64,000 bases of DNA, from assembly GCA_050084985.1 (NCBI GenBank), contig JBITNC010000001.1, forward strand, positions 30,008,001-30,072,000. The letters run 5' to 3'. Origin of the DNA: Nageia nagi (Eukaryota > Pinophyta). Under the pieces are notes generated by a model. It did no database searches. It was not told the DNA's origin and saw only the letters and a program-made list of their open reading frames with translations. This document shows positions 50,382-60,167 of this stretch, piece after piece (positions within the stretch are counted from its first letter, which is position 1; each line of letters begins with the position of its first letter). A program made the translations under genes and the position numbers.

Positions 50382-51264
50382 ACCTCTAAGGGTCTAGCTA
50401 TATTGTGGTACCGATAACCATATGTATTGTGCTAATGCGACCCATATGAGGCAAGTGTATATCGGGTGATGGCCTCTTGAAGTATGTGGAGAGTGTGCAT
50501 TGTGTCGGTTGGCCGTGCAGAGGCACCTTATGACCTACCATGGTCATGCCTTACCGTTTGGGTCGAGCGCATGTGGAGTCATGTTGCAGCATCCCTTGAT
50601 GGTACTCTATGTGAGCCCATCATAAAATGTAGGAGTGTTCATGTTGGGGTGTGTTTTGCTAATGATGGTAGCACCACACCATTTGTGCATTCTGAGTTGG
50701 AACTTCATGTCTCGAACCTTAATGTTGGGTAGATGGGATTTGGAGTGTCTAGTTGAGGTCACTTGGGTCAAGTTGATGTACACAGTTGGTGAGCATGCAT
50801 GAGATTCCTCTTGGGACATGTAGGAGTGCTGAATGCCGTAGTGGAGGCCGCACTCTACCTTCTATGCTCCCTTGTGGAGTGGACCTTACAGGTGTAAAAT
50901 GATTCCCCCCCTTTGCTTTATATTGGAGACCATGCCATGGCTTCTAGCTCTCCAGGGGACATCCTGTAATAGTGCACGTTTGTGCATCATTATTGTGACC
51001 ATTCCTGATGTGGAAGTATCGAAAGGACTACGATGCTGTTAGGGGTAGGGTGTGCACTAAAGTCGAGGAGTTGCCCAAGGAAGCAACATGGGTGCATCTT
51101 ACGTCTCACAATATGCAGCGATGCATCCCTTCGTAGACCCGTAATGCTAAGAGAGAGTCAGTTGGGTGGGGGAATTGTGTGTGCATTTGTGCCTATGCTG
51201 TTGATGCTTGCTTGTGAAGCATGTGCTTTGTGTTATGCTCAACTTGCTTTCCTAGTGACTCCTG

Positions 51265-51783
51265 ATGCTTATGTTGGAAGCTTACCGGACCTCATCGTGG
51301 GATGCAGGTTGAACTCAAAAAGCTGGACGTGGATCAAGATTTGTGTTGAAAGCTAACCAGACCTCATCGCTGAGTGAAGGTTGAACTTGGAAAGCTTGAC
51401 TAGACCAAGGTTTGTGCTGGATGCGATTGGACCTCATCGTGAGATGCAAGTTGAACTCGGAATGCTTGACATGAATTGAGGGCTATGCCAATGTGGATCG
51501 GACCTCGTCATTGAGCATAGGTTGAACATGGGAAGCTTGACATGGAACAAAGTTGTGCTGAGTGCTAACCAAACCTGATCGCTGGATGTAGGTTGAACTC
51601 AAAACGCTTGACTTGGACCAAGGTTTGTGTCGGATGCGGATTGGACCTTATCATTAGATGCAGGTTGAACTCGATAAGTTCGACTCGAACTGAGGGCTAT
51701 GCCAATGTGGACCAGACCTCATCATCGAGCATAGGTTGAACTCGGGAAGCTTGGTTTGAACTGCCCACGCTAGCTGAGAAGCA
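51265..51783 (+). repeat. 71-bp tandem array in the leader, seven units
   Basis: Seven units of about 71 bp starting near 51288, each with a GACCTCATCGNKGRATGCAGG-like start followed by TTGAACTCGGAAAGCTTGAC. Every third unit shares extra detail: units 2 and 5 have GACCAAGGTTTGTG, units 3 and 6 have GAGGGCTATGCCAATGTGGA, units 4 and 7 have GAGCATAGGTTGAAC. The array therefore grew as blocks of three (about 213 bp). It does not form a long open frame. Confidence 0.8.
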
Positions 51784-52035
51784 CGGTTTGAGATCTATAA
51801 GCAAGAGTGTGTTTTGTGTGTGTGCTTCAGGGCTAGAGATACCAGAATGTCATCTGAGACTGTGCAAGTGGGTGAACAAGGTGTGGAACCTTTAGTGGGG
51901 GCCTAAGAGAAAGTGGCAATTATGGAGCAAGGTATTTAGTGTGGTGAACCATCTCAAAGCCCCACGATGGGACCACCCATGATGTCGAGCATCTCTCGGT
52001 AGCATAAGAAGAGATTAGTCCATTTTCGGTAAATA

Positions 52036-53105
52036 GTGGATAGTGAGATGGAAAAGGAATTGGCTTTGCCTGAGAAAGACCAATCGCCCTCGATCGTGTA
52101 TTATGCCAACCTTCGAACCCAAGTTCTCAATCTTGAGGAAGAGAGTGGGCGTTGGTATGTTATGATAGAGCAACTGTTGAAGGAGAATAGGGACTTGTCT
52201 AATCGAGTCTTTCACCTGGAAGGGGAGCTATCTAGGGTGAACCAAAATATGAGAATACTGCTTGAAGATGCAAGTGTTTGGAAGAAAGCTTATGCTTCTG
52301 CGGGGCAAGCATCCATTGGCGAGGGTAAGAACCCAAACCAAAGGAATAGGGGATGTTTGCTGGGGAAAGAGATGAGAAAGTGTTAGAGAACTTCATCTGG
52401 GAGGTGGATTACTACTTAGAATCAATCCCCCCTCGGAGCAGGGAGGACCAGGTGAAGTTGGCTGTGCATTTCTTCAATGAGGATGACATGCTGTGGTGGC
52501 ATACAAGGGAACATAACATCAAAGCAGGATTCGATGAGACCCCATGCAAGAATTAGGAGACACTCAAGGAACTATTGAGAGAGAGGTTCCGACCTAAGAA
52601 TACTGCCATGGTGGCCCATCAGAAGCTAACTGAGTTAAAATAGGCAGGGTCCATCAAGGAGTACATAGTGGCTTATCAGACTTTGATGTTGGAGATCCCT
52701 AGGATGGATGCAGAAGATAGATTATGGCATTTCATGCAAGGGTTAAAACCTTGGGCTCACAGGGAGCTTGATCACAAGGATGTGGAAACCTTGGAACAGG
52801 CTATCTTGGTAGTAGAGAAGCTATCAGACTATCCTGAAGGAAATTTCAGCGAGGATGATGAGGAAGATGCTTATAATGAAATAGATCCATCATCACCTTC
52901 TAGTGGGGGAGAAGACACGGATGAGTATGTTGAGAGTAGTGACATGGAGTACAACGAGCGAGATCAAAGGAAGCGAGGATGCCGAGGAAAAGAGCCTCAA
53001 TGCTCAGGTAAGCAAAAAAGGGTGAGATGGGTTGATCAGGTGAGAAGGTGCTATACATGTGGTGAGGAGGATCATGTTGCTAGGAAGTACCCTCACAGGA
53101 AGTAA
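52036..53105 (+). pseudogene. Gypsy-type gag with one frameshift and two stops
   Basis: Starts at MDSEMEKELALPEKDQS. The N-terminal part (to about residue 95) is rich in leucine and charged residues and looks like a coiled coil (LRTQVLNLEEESGRWY, LLKENRDLSNRVFHLEGELS). After a frame change near 52350 the retrotransposon-gag domain follows: KVLENFIWEVDYYLESIPP, KLAVHFFNEDDMLWW, TLKELLRERFRPKN, SIKEYIVAYQTLMLEIPRMD and FMQGLKPWAHREL. Two TAG stops interrupt it (52554 and about 52640). The C-terminal half is open from 52668, with an acidic stretch and a basic one ending in a zinc knuckle whose last cysteine is tyrosine (CYTCGEEDHVARKY). Gag would coat and package element RNA; this copy is defective. 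Confidence 0.85.
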
Positions 53106-53325
53106 AGGACAGGAGGTAAGTGGCCTGTCGAGACTTCCCACCTGGGTAGGATGGTGCTAAACGGATCGTTCCTCCCATCTTGAGGATGGGCAAGGTTTGA
53201 TTTAGGGAATTTGGTGATGTTACCTACGGGTGTTCGATACCGATACACCGACGAGGTAGTATTGGACACCGCCTTCAAGGTTGTGAAGTAGAGAAGGTCA
53301 TTGATGTGGACGTCAACACTCCTAA

Positions 53326-53336
53326 GTGGGGGAGAA
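53326..53336 (+). other. Polypurine tract of the gag-only element
   Basis: AAGTGGGGGAGAA immediately before the TG of the 3' LTR. Confidence 0.85.
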
Positions 53337-53778
53337 TGTGAGAGGGTAACCTCTCATGACTCGGGGTGTGAGCGGATCTAGAGCAAAACCTCTATACTGC
53401 GAGGATACATTCCGGACCCGACTATTGTGAGAGGAATCATGGCGGTCTCCGTGAGAGAGAGATTGTTCTGATAGTTGTACTGACGGGACAGGGTGAAAAA
53501 AGCTCAGGAGGACCTTTGGGGTGATTCCCGTACGAAGATCGTTGGTTGGGAGGTGAGTAGGGTCCTGTGGGATCTCATTGGTGGTGCATGATAATATGAG
53601 TCCTGGAACCGCGAGGCCAAGATGAGCCATAAAGACTGTGGTCTTTGTAGCGTGTAACTAAGGGATTGACGGATGTGGATAAAGCTTAGCCTGACCCCGT
53701 TGCGGGTCTATACACGGGTTGCGCACGGTACCCGGCTTGGGTCATGTCCTCACGGGTGGCTAAGCTTGTACTGTGACA
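53337..53778 (+). repeat. 3' LTR of the gag-only element
   Basis: 442 bp, TGTGAGAGGGTAACC to TACTGTGACA, with intact TG and CA ends. Slightly shorter than the 5' LTR through small indels. Confidence 0.88.
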
Positions 53779-53783
53779 GCTAC
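53779..53783. repeat. Target-site duplication, right
   Basis: GCTAC, directly after the 3' LTR, matching 49907-49911. Confidence 0.85.
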
Positions 53784-54279
53784 GCGTTGGGCGCGTTTTT
53801 TCATTTTTTTAAACTACAGGGCAGAGGAGGGCTTTCACAATGCCCACAATCAGAGACCTTCTCCTTGTGTCCACAATTCGTAGCCTTTTCTTCCTACGCG
53901 GGTTGCGAGCAGGTTACCAATGTCATGGCTTTCCTCGTCAGATGGGCGGGAACGGTCTGACGTGTACACTGGAGGCTGTACAATTTCCGTTCGCAGGTCT
54001 GGTATCAGTCGAGAGTGTGTGCGTGGGCAGACTGGGTAACGTTTTTGTTTGAGACGTGGGCAGTTTCAAACAAGCGTATCATCTTGTGGGGAGTTTGGGA
54101 GAACTTCAACGCTGAACAGGATTCTGGGTATGCGCTGGTGTGAAGACGTGGGACTAGCTTTCACATAGATGTTCCTATCTTCTGATGGCAGACTTGTTGC
54201 ATCTACGTACGAATAAATCTTACCAGGCTGTTGGCAGTAATAAATGGAATTTCTACGGGATAGTTTTGATCAGAGAAGT
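53784..54279. other. GC-richer unexplained stretch
   Basis: Continues the segment at 49681-49911 once the gag-only element is removed. It starts GCGTTGGGCGCG and holds CTGGTATCAG near 53998, which resembles a PBS but has no LTR before it. It may be LTR or leader of copia-3, or an older single-copy sequence. No recognisable protein in any frame. Confidence 0.4.
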
Positions 54280-54413
54280 CTAAGTTTATGATTCTATTAA
54301 TGAGAACATGAATAAATACATGGTATATGAGAATTTACATTCTTCTAGTATAATCAACCAAAATAATCACCAATATACATTAGCAATAAATTAATGTATT
54401 ATTATTATTTCTA
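54280..54413 (-). repeat. Outer LTR end of copia-3
   Basis: Ends AATGTATTATTATTATTTCTAATA at 54413, matching the terminus at 42129, and is followed at once by MYB flank sequence (ATATGTCGAATTGTTCTCTTGC, like AATATGTGGAGTTGTGCTCTTGC of copy 1). The inner limit is not defined. Confidence 0.5.
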
Positions 54414-54781
54414 ATATATGTCGAATTGTTCTCTTGCTTTAGTTCACTCAGAGACGTAAGATGTCAAACACTACTTTTGTTTAACGAACTTAGGATTATG
54501 ATGATTGGTTGAAGATTGTAGAACAATGTCATTCGCAGTAATCTATATATCTCCAAACTACAACATAAATTACAAGGAAATCGTTAAATTAAAGGATATT
54601 AATATTTTAGATTTTTAAACAATATAATTTATTTTAATATTTTTTTTAAGAAATGCTTGTTTTTTAAGAAATTGAGAATGTTAACACTCATTTATCTCTT
54701 CAACTTTTCTTTTATAAAACTTTGAACACTAAAAAAAATTCTTTCAACATCTTATTTAAAAAAAAAAAAAATCATACAATA
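54414..54781 (-). repeat. Inner 3' flank of MYB copy 3
   Basis: Homologous to 24530-24989 and 31130-31560. GATTATGATGATTGGTTGAAG and GAACAATGTCATTCGCAGTAATC are shared with the other two copies. It should contain the 3' untranslated region of the MYB transcript; AAATAAA-type polyadenylation signals cannot be singled out in such AT-rich sequence. Confidence 0.65.
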
Positions 54782-56385
54782 TTACATTTTAAGATTACTG
54801 TTGCCTGTATTAGATGTAGTAGTGGTATAAGGGAAATTTAGGATTAGATCTGAGAAACTTCTTTCATACTCACGTCTATCATGACCATTAATGTCCCTAG
54901 AGTTGAATGAGTACTCCTCATTACCCGCATGTCCTATATAGGAATAAGAACTGACCCCTTCTATCCAATCATCTGAATTGTGATCTTCCAGACTATAGTG
55001 ATTATGTTCCTTTTTATTTTCTCCATTCGGATCTTTGAGTGACTGCTCCCAGTTGAGTTCTTCAGAGCTGCAAAGAGAGAAGAAAGAAGAAACCGGACTG
55101 AAGCTTATATGGGCATTTGTTTCAGTCCAAGAAAACTCCCATTCCTGATCTGGAGTAGTTTCATCAATTACTCTGCATCCATTGTTCTTATTCTTAATGT
55201 CATTTACGGTTTTCTTCTTGAAAGCCTTTCCTGCTTCCGAGTTCCAGAGCTCCGAAAACAAATCAGAAGATGAGTTGCCATTAGAATTGGTGTCTGTATT
55301 TTCATCGGCTTTCATTTTACTGCAGGATGATGATGAGAGCACTGAAGCCCGGGAGAACCAAGCTTCGGCTTCGAGTCTTGTGATTTCCCACTGTGACATA
55401 TGCCTCATGACGGCCGCGGACCGAGAACACTGAGAGCCGTTGGAAACACCTCCCTCCGACCTGGGAGCATGCGTTGAGGGATCGAGTCCCATCCGTAGCA
55501 GCTTCTTCTTCAGATGTGTGTTCCAGAAATTTTTGATCTCGTTGTCCGTTCTCCCAGGCAACTGTGCTGCTATAGCAGACCATCTGTAAAAATAGAAAGG
55601 AGTAAATAAGTGGGACTCGAAATCGAAACTGGGACAATTTGCTTTCATTGTGGCAATTCACGTGGTACCTGTTCCCAAGGATTGCGTGGAGCTGAATAAT
55701 AGTCCGTTCTTCTTCGGGTGCAAATGGTCCGTGCTTTATATCAGGTCTCAAATAGTTGATCCACCTCAGGCGGCAGCTCTTCCCGCAGCGAAGAAGACCT
55801 GTTTTTATAAACCTTTTTACCAAAAATAAAGTAGCGAATTCGAAACATTAAAACATTCAATCTCATAAGGAGACAAAAGATAAAGAAGATGTCCAATTAG
55901 CCGGAGTATCAGCTCAGCGAATACATTAACAGTTAAAATATTCAATTCTTCACATGAATCATTAATTTAATTAGAAAATTGTCTGTTCATTCTGATTGTA
56001 AATACAATTACACCTGCGCTGTCTTTTATAACTCCAATAGTCTTAATTTAGTCTCGACACGAATAATATCCATTCTAAAGCATGGAATCTCTGCTTGAAG
56101 CTAACCTCTCAATTCACTTTTACATTGGACTTAGGCAAATCAATATATTTGGAATACATGCACGTCGATCGATCTTAAAGAAAATATCTACAGAAGTTTA
56201 AAAAAAAAAAAAAATCATCTAATGTATACATCATCATAGCAAAGATCCAGACCGGCTTGCTTGGGAAGAGAATGCCAATTTCCATGACCTTTTTTCTGAA
56301 TGTATTCCACCAGAATCCTATCCTCATCAGGCGTCCATGTTCCTCTCTTTAGCCCCAGTTTTTCACAGCAAGGTGCTCTACCCAT
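54782..56385 (-). CDS. R2R3-MYB transcription factor, intact, three exons
   Basis: A nuclear DNA-binding regulator. Exon 1 is 56385-56253 (133 nt), exon 2 55798-55669 (130 nt), exon 3 55583-54782 (802 nt): 354 codons plus stop. The 133 and 130 nt lengths and the splice phases are standard for this family; introns are GT-AG (454 and 85 nt). R2: [20 protein letters not shown], then [30 protein letters not shown]3: [45 protein letters not shown], with the first R3 tryptophan replaced by phenylalanine as usual. After [15 protein letters not shown] sequence comes [17 protein letters not shown], resembling the motif of the MIXTA/MYB16-like and MYB9/107-like groups. The bHLH-binding signature in R3 is absent. 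The C-terminus is acidic with [13 protein letters not shown]. The frame is open throughout, unlike copies 1 and 2. Exact subgroup and target genes are not deducible here. Confidence 0.92.
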
Positions 56386-56552
56386 TATGTGCTTTCCTGC
56401 TTGTCGATTAATTGGGAGGAAAAGGAAAAGTAGGAAAGCTAGGTAGTCGTGCCTGAATAACTTAAGATGGGTAGGGGATACTGAAGCAGAAAGATGAACA
56501 TTCAAGAGGACCACAGTAGAACTGCACTGCGAAGTGAATGGCATTACTTCTT

Positions 56553-56566
56553 CTGCATATATAATG
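56553..56566 (-). promoter_or_regulatory. Putative TATA box of the intact MYB gene
   Basis: The minus strand reads TTATATATGCAG about 170 bases upstream of the start codon, a suitable distance for a plant promoter with a leader of about 140 nt. No experimental support; AT-rich DNA makes chance matches likely. Confidence 0.45.
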
Positions 56567-57035
56567 CATTATGGCATTTTCACATTAAATAGCCACGACT
56601 TGAGCCAGTGGGAAAGGTCGCCGGTGTCGGAAGCTGAAAGCTGGTCCGGCAGATGATTGAAAGGCGAAAACCACTTCCACGTGTTCCACTCAAAGCAGAA
56701 TGTGATGTTGCCTTTGGGTTTTAATGCAGGGACTTAAACCATAGTACGACAATAATAAAGAGGGTTCAAAACATTTTGAATATAAGGCTTTACAGTGTCA
56801 TGGGTTGAGTTGGTAAAACATGGCTTAGCAAGAGGAGCTTGTATTATCTAATCTGGATAATGCGGCTCATAAAAGAAATGGTCCACTGCAAGTATTATTG
56901 GTGTGCAAAATTTAGTGAAATGATGTGACCGTGGGGCTTACAACGCATACGGTATTTAAGAGTAACGGTAAATATGTTGGGTGGTCGTCGCACCTGTCCC
57001 TTCATGAATATTCTGACAAATTTCCTTTAAATTTA
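56567..57035 (-). promoter_or_regulatory. Upstream region of the intact MYB gene
   Basis: Less AT-rich than the surroundings. Two blocks survive beside copy 1 as well: GATGATTGAAAGGCGAA near 56652 and TTTAAGAGTAACGG followed by GGGTGGTCG near 56955-56985. A CCACTTCCACGTG segment near 56670 holds a CACGTG core, a common plant regulatory site. Homology with copy 1 ends near 57035. Confidence 0.5.
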
Positions 57036-57805
57036 TTTTAAATATATTATTGATAGAGGAGAGTATACACTAGTGGTGTACTTTAACTTTACATTTCTTA
57101 AATTCTGAATAAATAAAGTTGAATAATTTTAAATTTTTTAAAGTTTCTTCTCTTTTAATTGTTTGTTTATAACTAAAGTTTCGAATCATCATAATTGAAT
57201 TTGATAGGTTAATAAATGTGATGTAGCGTTTAACTACTATTACAAGTATAATTGATGATGGGGGGTTGTAATTCACATCTCGGGTATGAATTTAGAAAAA
57301 TGTTGTTTTGGATAGTTTGTACGATGACACATAATTAACCTAGCAAATTTGGTGATAATTATGTGAAACCTTAGTTATAAGCAAACAACTAAGTGAAGAA
57401 GAAGCTGCAAAAAATTTAGAGTGATTCAACTTTATTAAATCGAGTTTAAGAGGTGTGAAGTTAGGGTACACAATTACTAAATCCTTTCCCCTATAGCTAA
57501 CATAGTCAACAAATCAATATTTCAATTACCAATTGAACTATATAGACAATATTATCAATAATCAATAAAATGTTGATTTTACTCCATTTTTATCTATTAT
57601 ACTATAGATACAAGCACTTTTATAAAGTTATTTATCTATATCTTTAAATGTTTCTTCTTTCTTTAGTTTTACTTCCAATTGTATTGAATTCATTCTGTAA
57701 TGAACAAGAATGTATGCATTATACCCTAGCCATTTTATCATGTGCAAATGATAGTCACGTTTTACCTAAGTTTATGATCTTATCAAGTTTTCTTTACCTA
57801 CAGTT

Positions 57806-57839
<34 letters not shown>

Positions 57840-58735
57840 AATTATTATATATATATTAATATATATAATTTATAATATTATAAAGTGTAGAATACATTGG
57901 TATTAAAATTAAATCAAAGGTAGAAATAGTAAGAATTCATGATAGTTAAAAATAATATATCTTTTACTTTAGTTTCAATATTTTAAGATTAATATTTCTC
58001 ATCTTATTTTTTGATAGTTTAACACCTTTATCTACAATCTTTCAATTTCAACGCTACCAAAACACTTCAAGGTATGTGGTATTAAATCTTTCAACTAAAA
58101 TATTTTAGTATTGAATTGAACATGTAATTTTATTATATATATATTTTAAAATATTTCAAAAAAGAAAAACATAATGAACTATTCAATCAATTTTCAAATT
58201 AAATAAAGGACAATATGCAAGAATCCCCAATAACCTAAGTAATCATAAAATAATTTAAGATAATAAAGTGAAAGCACATATGCATTAATTTTTTAGAACA
58301 TTAGATAAGGATAAGAATGAGAAGGAATAATACAATAAAAGAGAACATTTCATAGGGAATGGGTAAATAAGTTTCAGTGGTTGAATCATTATGAGAAGGA
58401 TAACAAAAATTTCATGAAATGTGATTATTATGTGAAGTATAAGAAGGTTGAACCATTGGGTGTAGGTGGAGGATGTACCATGATTCAACATGATGCTCTT
58501 ATGACACATAAAAATTTAAAATACATAAAGAAGTTGAAATAACATGGTTTAATGCTAGAGATAAAAAAAAAAAACTAAGATTCATTCCTAAGCATATAGT
58601 AGAGATTCAATAAACTAACAAAAATAGAGTTATTTCTACCATGATAATATTTTCCAATATGACTTATCATTACCAAAATTTGAAAATATTTGCATGTTTT
58701 AGTAGATTAAGCAATACCAAATATGCCAAAATCTA
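57036..58735. other. Gene-poor sequence with an AT microsatellite
   Basis: AT-rich sequence without recognisable coding motifs. An (AT)n tract with small interruptions occupies 57804-57868. The short frames at 57648-57875 and 58285-58509 have low-complexity, hydrophobic translations and look random. Confidence 0.5.
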
Positions 58736-58902
58736 AGGGATAGTCTTCATATACAATTCATCCTACTGCAACTAAATTTTTATTTAGTATCTCAAAGTAT
58801 CTTGAAAAGATACAATTGGATAATATCTTAAAGAGCCCCTACTTCTCATCGATGTTGGATGAAAGTACAAATCGATGCTTAGAATTCACTACTATATTTT
58901 AG
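58736..58902 (+). pseudogene. hAT-like transposase fragment
   Basis: Reads SSYTIHPTATKFLFSISKYL then EKIQLDNILKSPYFSSMLDE and STNRCLEFTTIF before a stop. The SPYFS..LDEST step is characteristic of the catalytic domain start in hAT-related, ZNF862-like proteins, where the aspartate is catalytic. Only about 55 residues are recognisable; nothing flanking could be assigned. The assignment rests on one motif. Confidence 0.4.
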
Positions 58903-59699
58903 CCCTTTTTATTGAAACATGCATCATAAAATAGTTATTTGATGTCATGATGCATATTACATCATCATCTGGTATGTTTGCATCAAATGATATCAAACTA
59001 GTTTTTATTATGCTTTATGCAACTTTTTATTTGATGCTTTGGTCGATGCTTTTTTACTTATAAAATTGATATTTTATTTGACTTTCAACGTGACTCTTTA
59101 TTTGATGATTTTTAGTCTAAATTTAATGTTTTATTTGATGTTTTATGTGGCATTTTATTTGATGTTGTATTATGTATAATTATGGATTTTCTTCATGATT
59201 TGCATATCTAGATTACATAAATTTATGATTTTTGTTCTAATATAGAAGAGTCTATATCTTGACATGGTGTTGGATTTTTTGCAGAATAGGGGGGCGAGGA
59301 TGCATAGTGGTGATAGAGGTAGTTCATGTTTTGCTTGCAAGGTTAGTGCTTATGATTCCTAAGGAAAATCTTATGGGAGACTATCCCATATATTTATTTT
59401 TATGACATCCATCATTTCACCAAAGATCAAATCATTAGGAAGCTGCAATCATGTAGTTTGGGAAGACCAAGTGGTAATTTATGGTAAAGATTAGCTTAAT
59501 TAGTAGAATAATACAACAGAATATGCCATAACAAATTATATGTTAATAAGGGATGTTGTTGATCATATGTTAATTTTCAATGGTTTATCTTTGTAAATAT
59601 TTAAAATGAAAATGTAATCTGCAAATTATATAACATCCATAAAAATATTGTAATTAAAATATATATTGCTTAATTCATCAAATTTAATATTTTAATCAT
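58903..59699. other. Sequence without recognisable gene
   Basis: Includes a stretch near 58960-59180 with recurring TTTGATG and TTTTATTTGATG steps, which may be a decayed short repeat. No coding motif seen. Confidence 0.4.
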
Positions 59700-60165
59700 C
59701 ATTATCTTCTTCATCAATAAGACGTATAACATGTTTTCCCCTAGGATCATAATCAATTAGAAACCACATATTTTTATCCAATACATTTGGAAAAAAACTA
59801 TTTGATTGCAATGTTGTGGTAAAACATAAGATTTATTTTCTTAAGGTAAATATCGTGTGGAGTTGATTGCATAATAACCACTAGGAATATCATGCAAAAT
59901 TGTTTTTCTATTTACAAATCTTTCAAACCATTTATATTTAAATACTACACACTTGAATGATCTAAAATTCAATTGTAAGATTTCTTAAATTTTTCCAACA
60001 TATTGCATTTTTCCTTCTATCAAGTGTTTTTTTTTATACTTGCATAACTTTCTTGATCGAAATCAACCATCACTCCATAGTCAAATGTTATTTTATTCTT
60101 ATCTTTTTTCTCAATTCTGAAGTGTTGACCATATGCCCCTATTATAGAGAAAGATAATACCCACA
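59700..60165 (-). pseudogene. CACTA (En/Spm) TNP2-type C-terminal fragment
   Basis: On the minus strand: GAYGQHFRIEKKDKNKITFD and YGVMVDFDQES, then EILQLNFRSFKCVVFKYKWF, ILHDIPSGYYAINSTRYLP, SYVLPQHCNQI and WFLIDYDPRGKHVIRLIDEE. The order (hydrophobic VVFKCKW step, conserved asparagine-serine pair, then YVLP.HC.Q and a tryptophan) is that of the DUF4216-like domain found at the C-terminus of plant CACTA transposases. Stops and two frame changes break it. It ends where TIR element C begins at 60168. No CACTA terminal repeats are seen nearby. Confidence 0.6.
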
Positions 60166-60167
60166 CA

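Larger units (their letters stand above)
49912..53778 (+). mobile_element. Complete gag-only LTR retrotransposon (TR-GAG type)
   Basis: 3867 bp with LTRs at both ends (49912-50367 and 53337-53778), a clean PBS, a PPT and a perfect 5-bp target duplication GCTAC (49907-49911 and 53779-53783). The only coding region is a gypsy-type gag (52036-53105); about 220 bp later the PPT begins, so there is no room for protease, reverse transcriptase or integrase. It therefore depended on another element for copying. The leader of about 1.65 kb holds a 71-bp tandem array. The element is visibly richer in G and C than its surroundings. LTR divergence of roughly one base in eight to ten suggests it is not recent. 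Confidence 0.88.
42061..54413 (-). mobile_element. Nested copia element (copia-3) with three inserts
   Basis: A minus-strand copia element that entered the 3' flank of MYB copy 3. Its own parts are an LTR remnant (42061-42129), PPT (42130-42135), broken gag-pol (42136-47117) and a second LTR end (about 54280-54413). Other elements have entered it: TIR element B (44331-45332), a LINE fragment (about 47480-49680) and a complete gag-only LTR element (49912-53778). The shared LTR terminus AATGTATTATTATTATTTCTAA occurs at both outer ends. The PBS is not found, so the 5' part is inferred from the flanking MYB homology rather than shown directly. Confidence 0.6.

Noticed and set aside
50484-51356. 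Open frames of 82 and 107 codons in the leader of the gag-only element
   Set aside because: They have no recognisable motif and the second overlaps the 71-bp array; they lie in a more GC-rich region where open frames are expected by chance.
53995-54010. CTGGTATCAG as a primer binding site of another plus-strand LTR element
   Set aside because: No LTR with a CA end precedes it and the match stops after nine bases; chance or decayed sequence is as likely.
53322-54052. Several open frames across the 3' LTR and beyond
   Set aside because: They cross the LTR boundary and the target duplication, so they cannot be conserved genes.
57648-57875. 75-codon frame ending in alternating tyrosine and isoleucine
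   Set aside because: The tail is the translated AT microsatellite; no motif before it.
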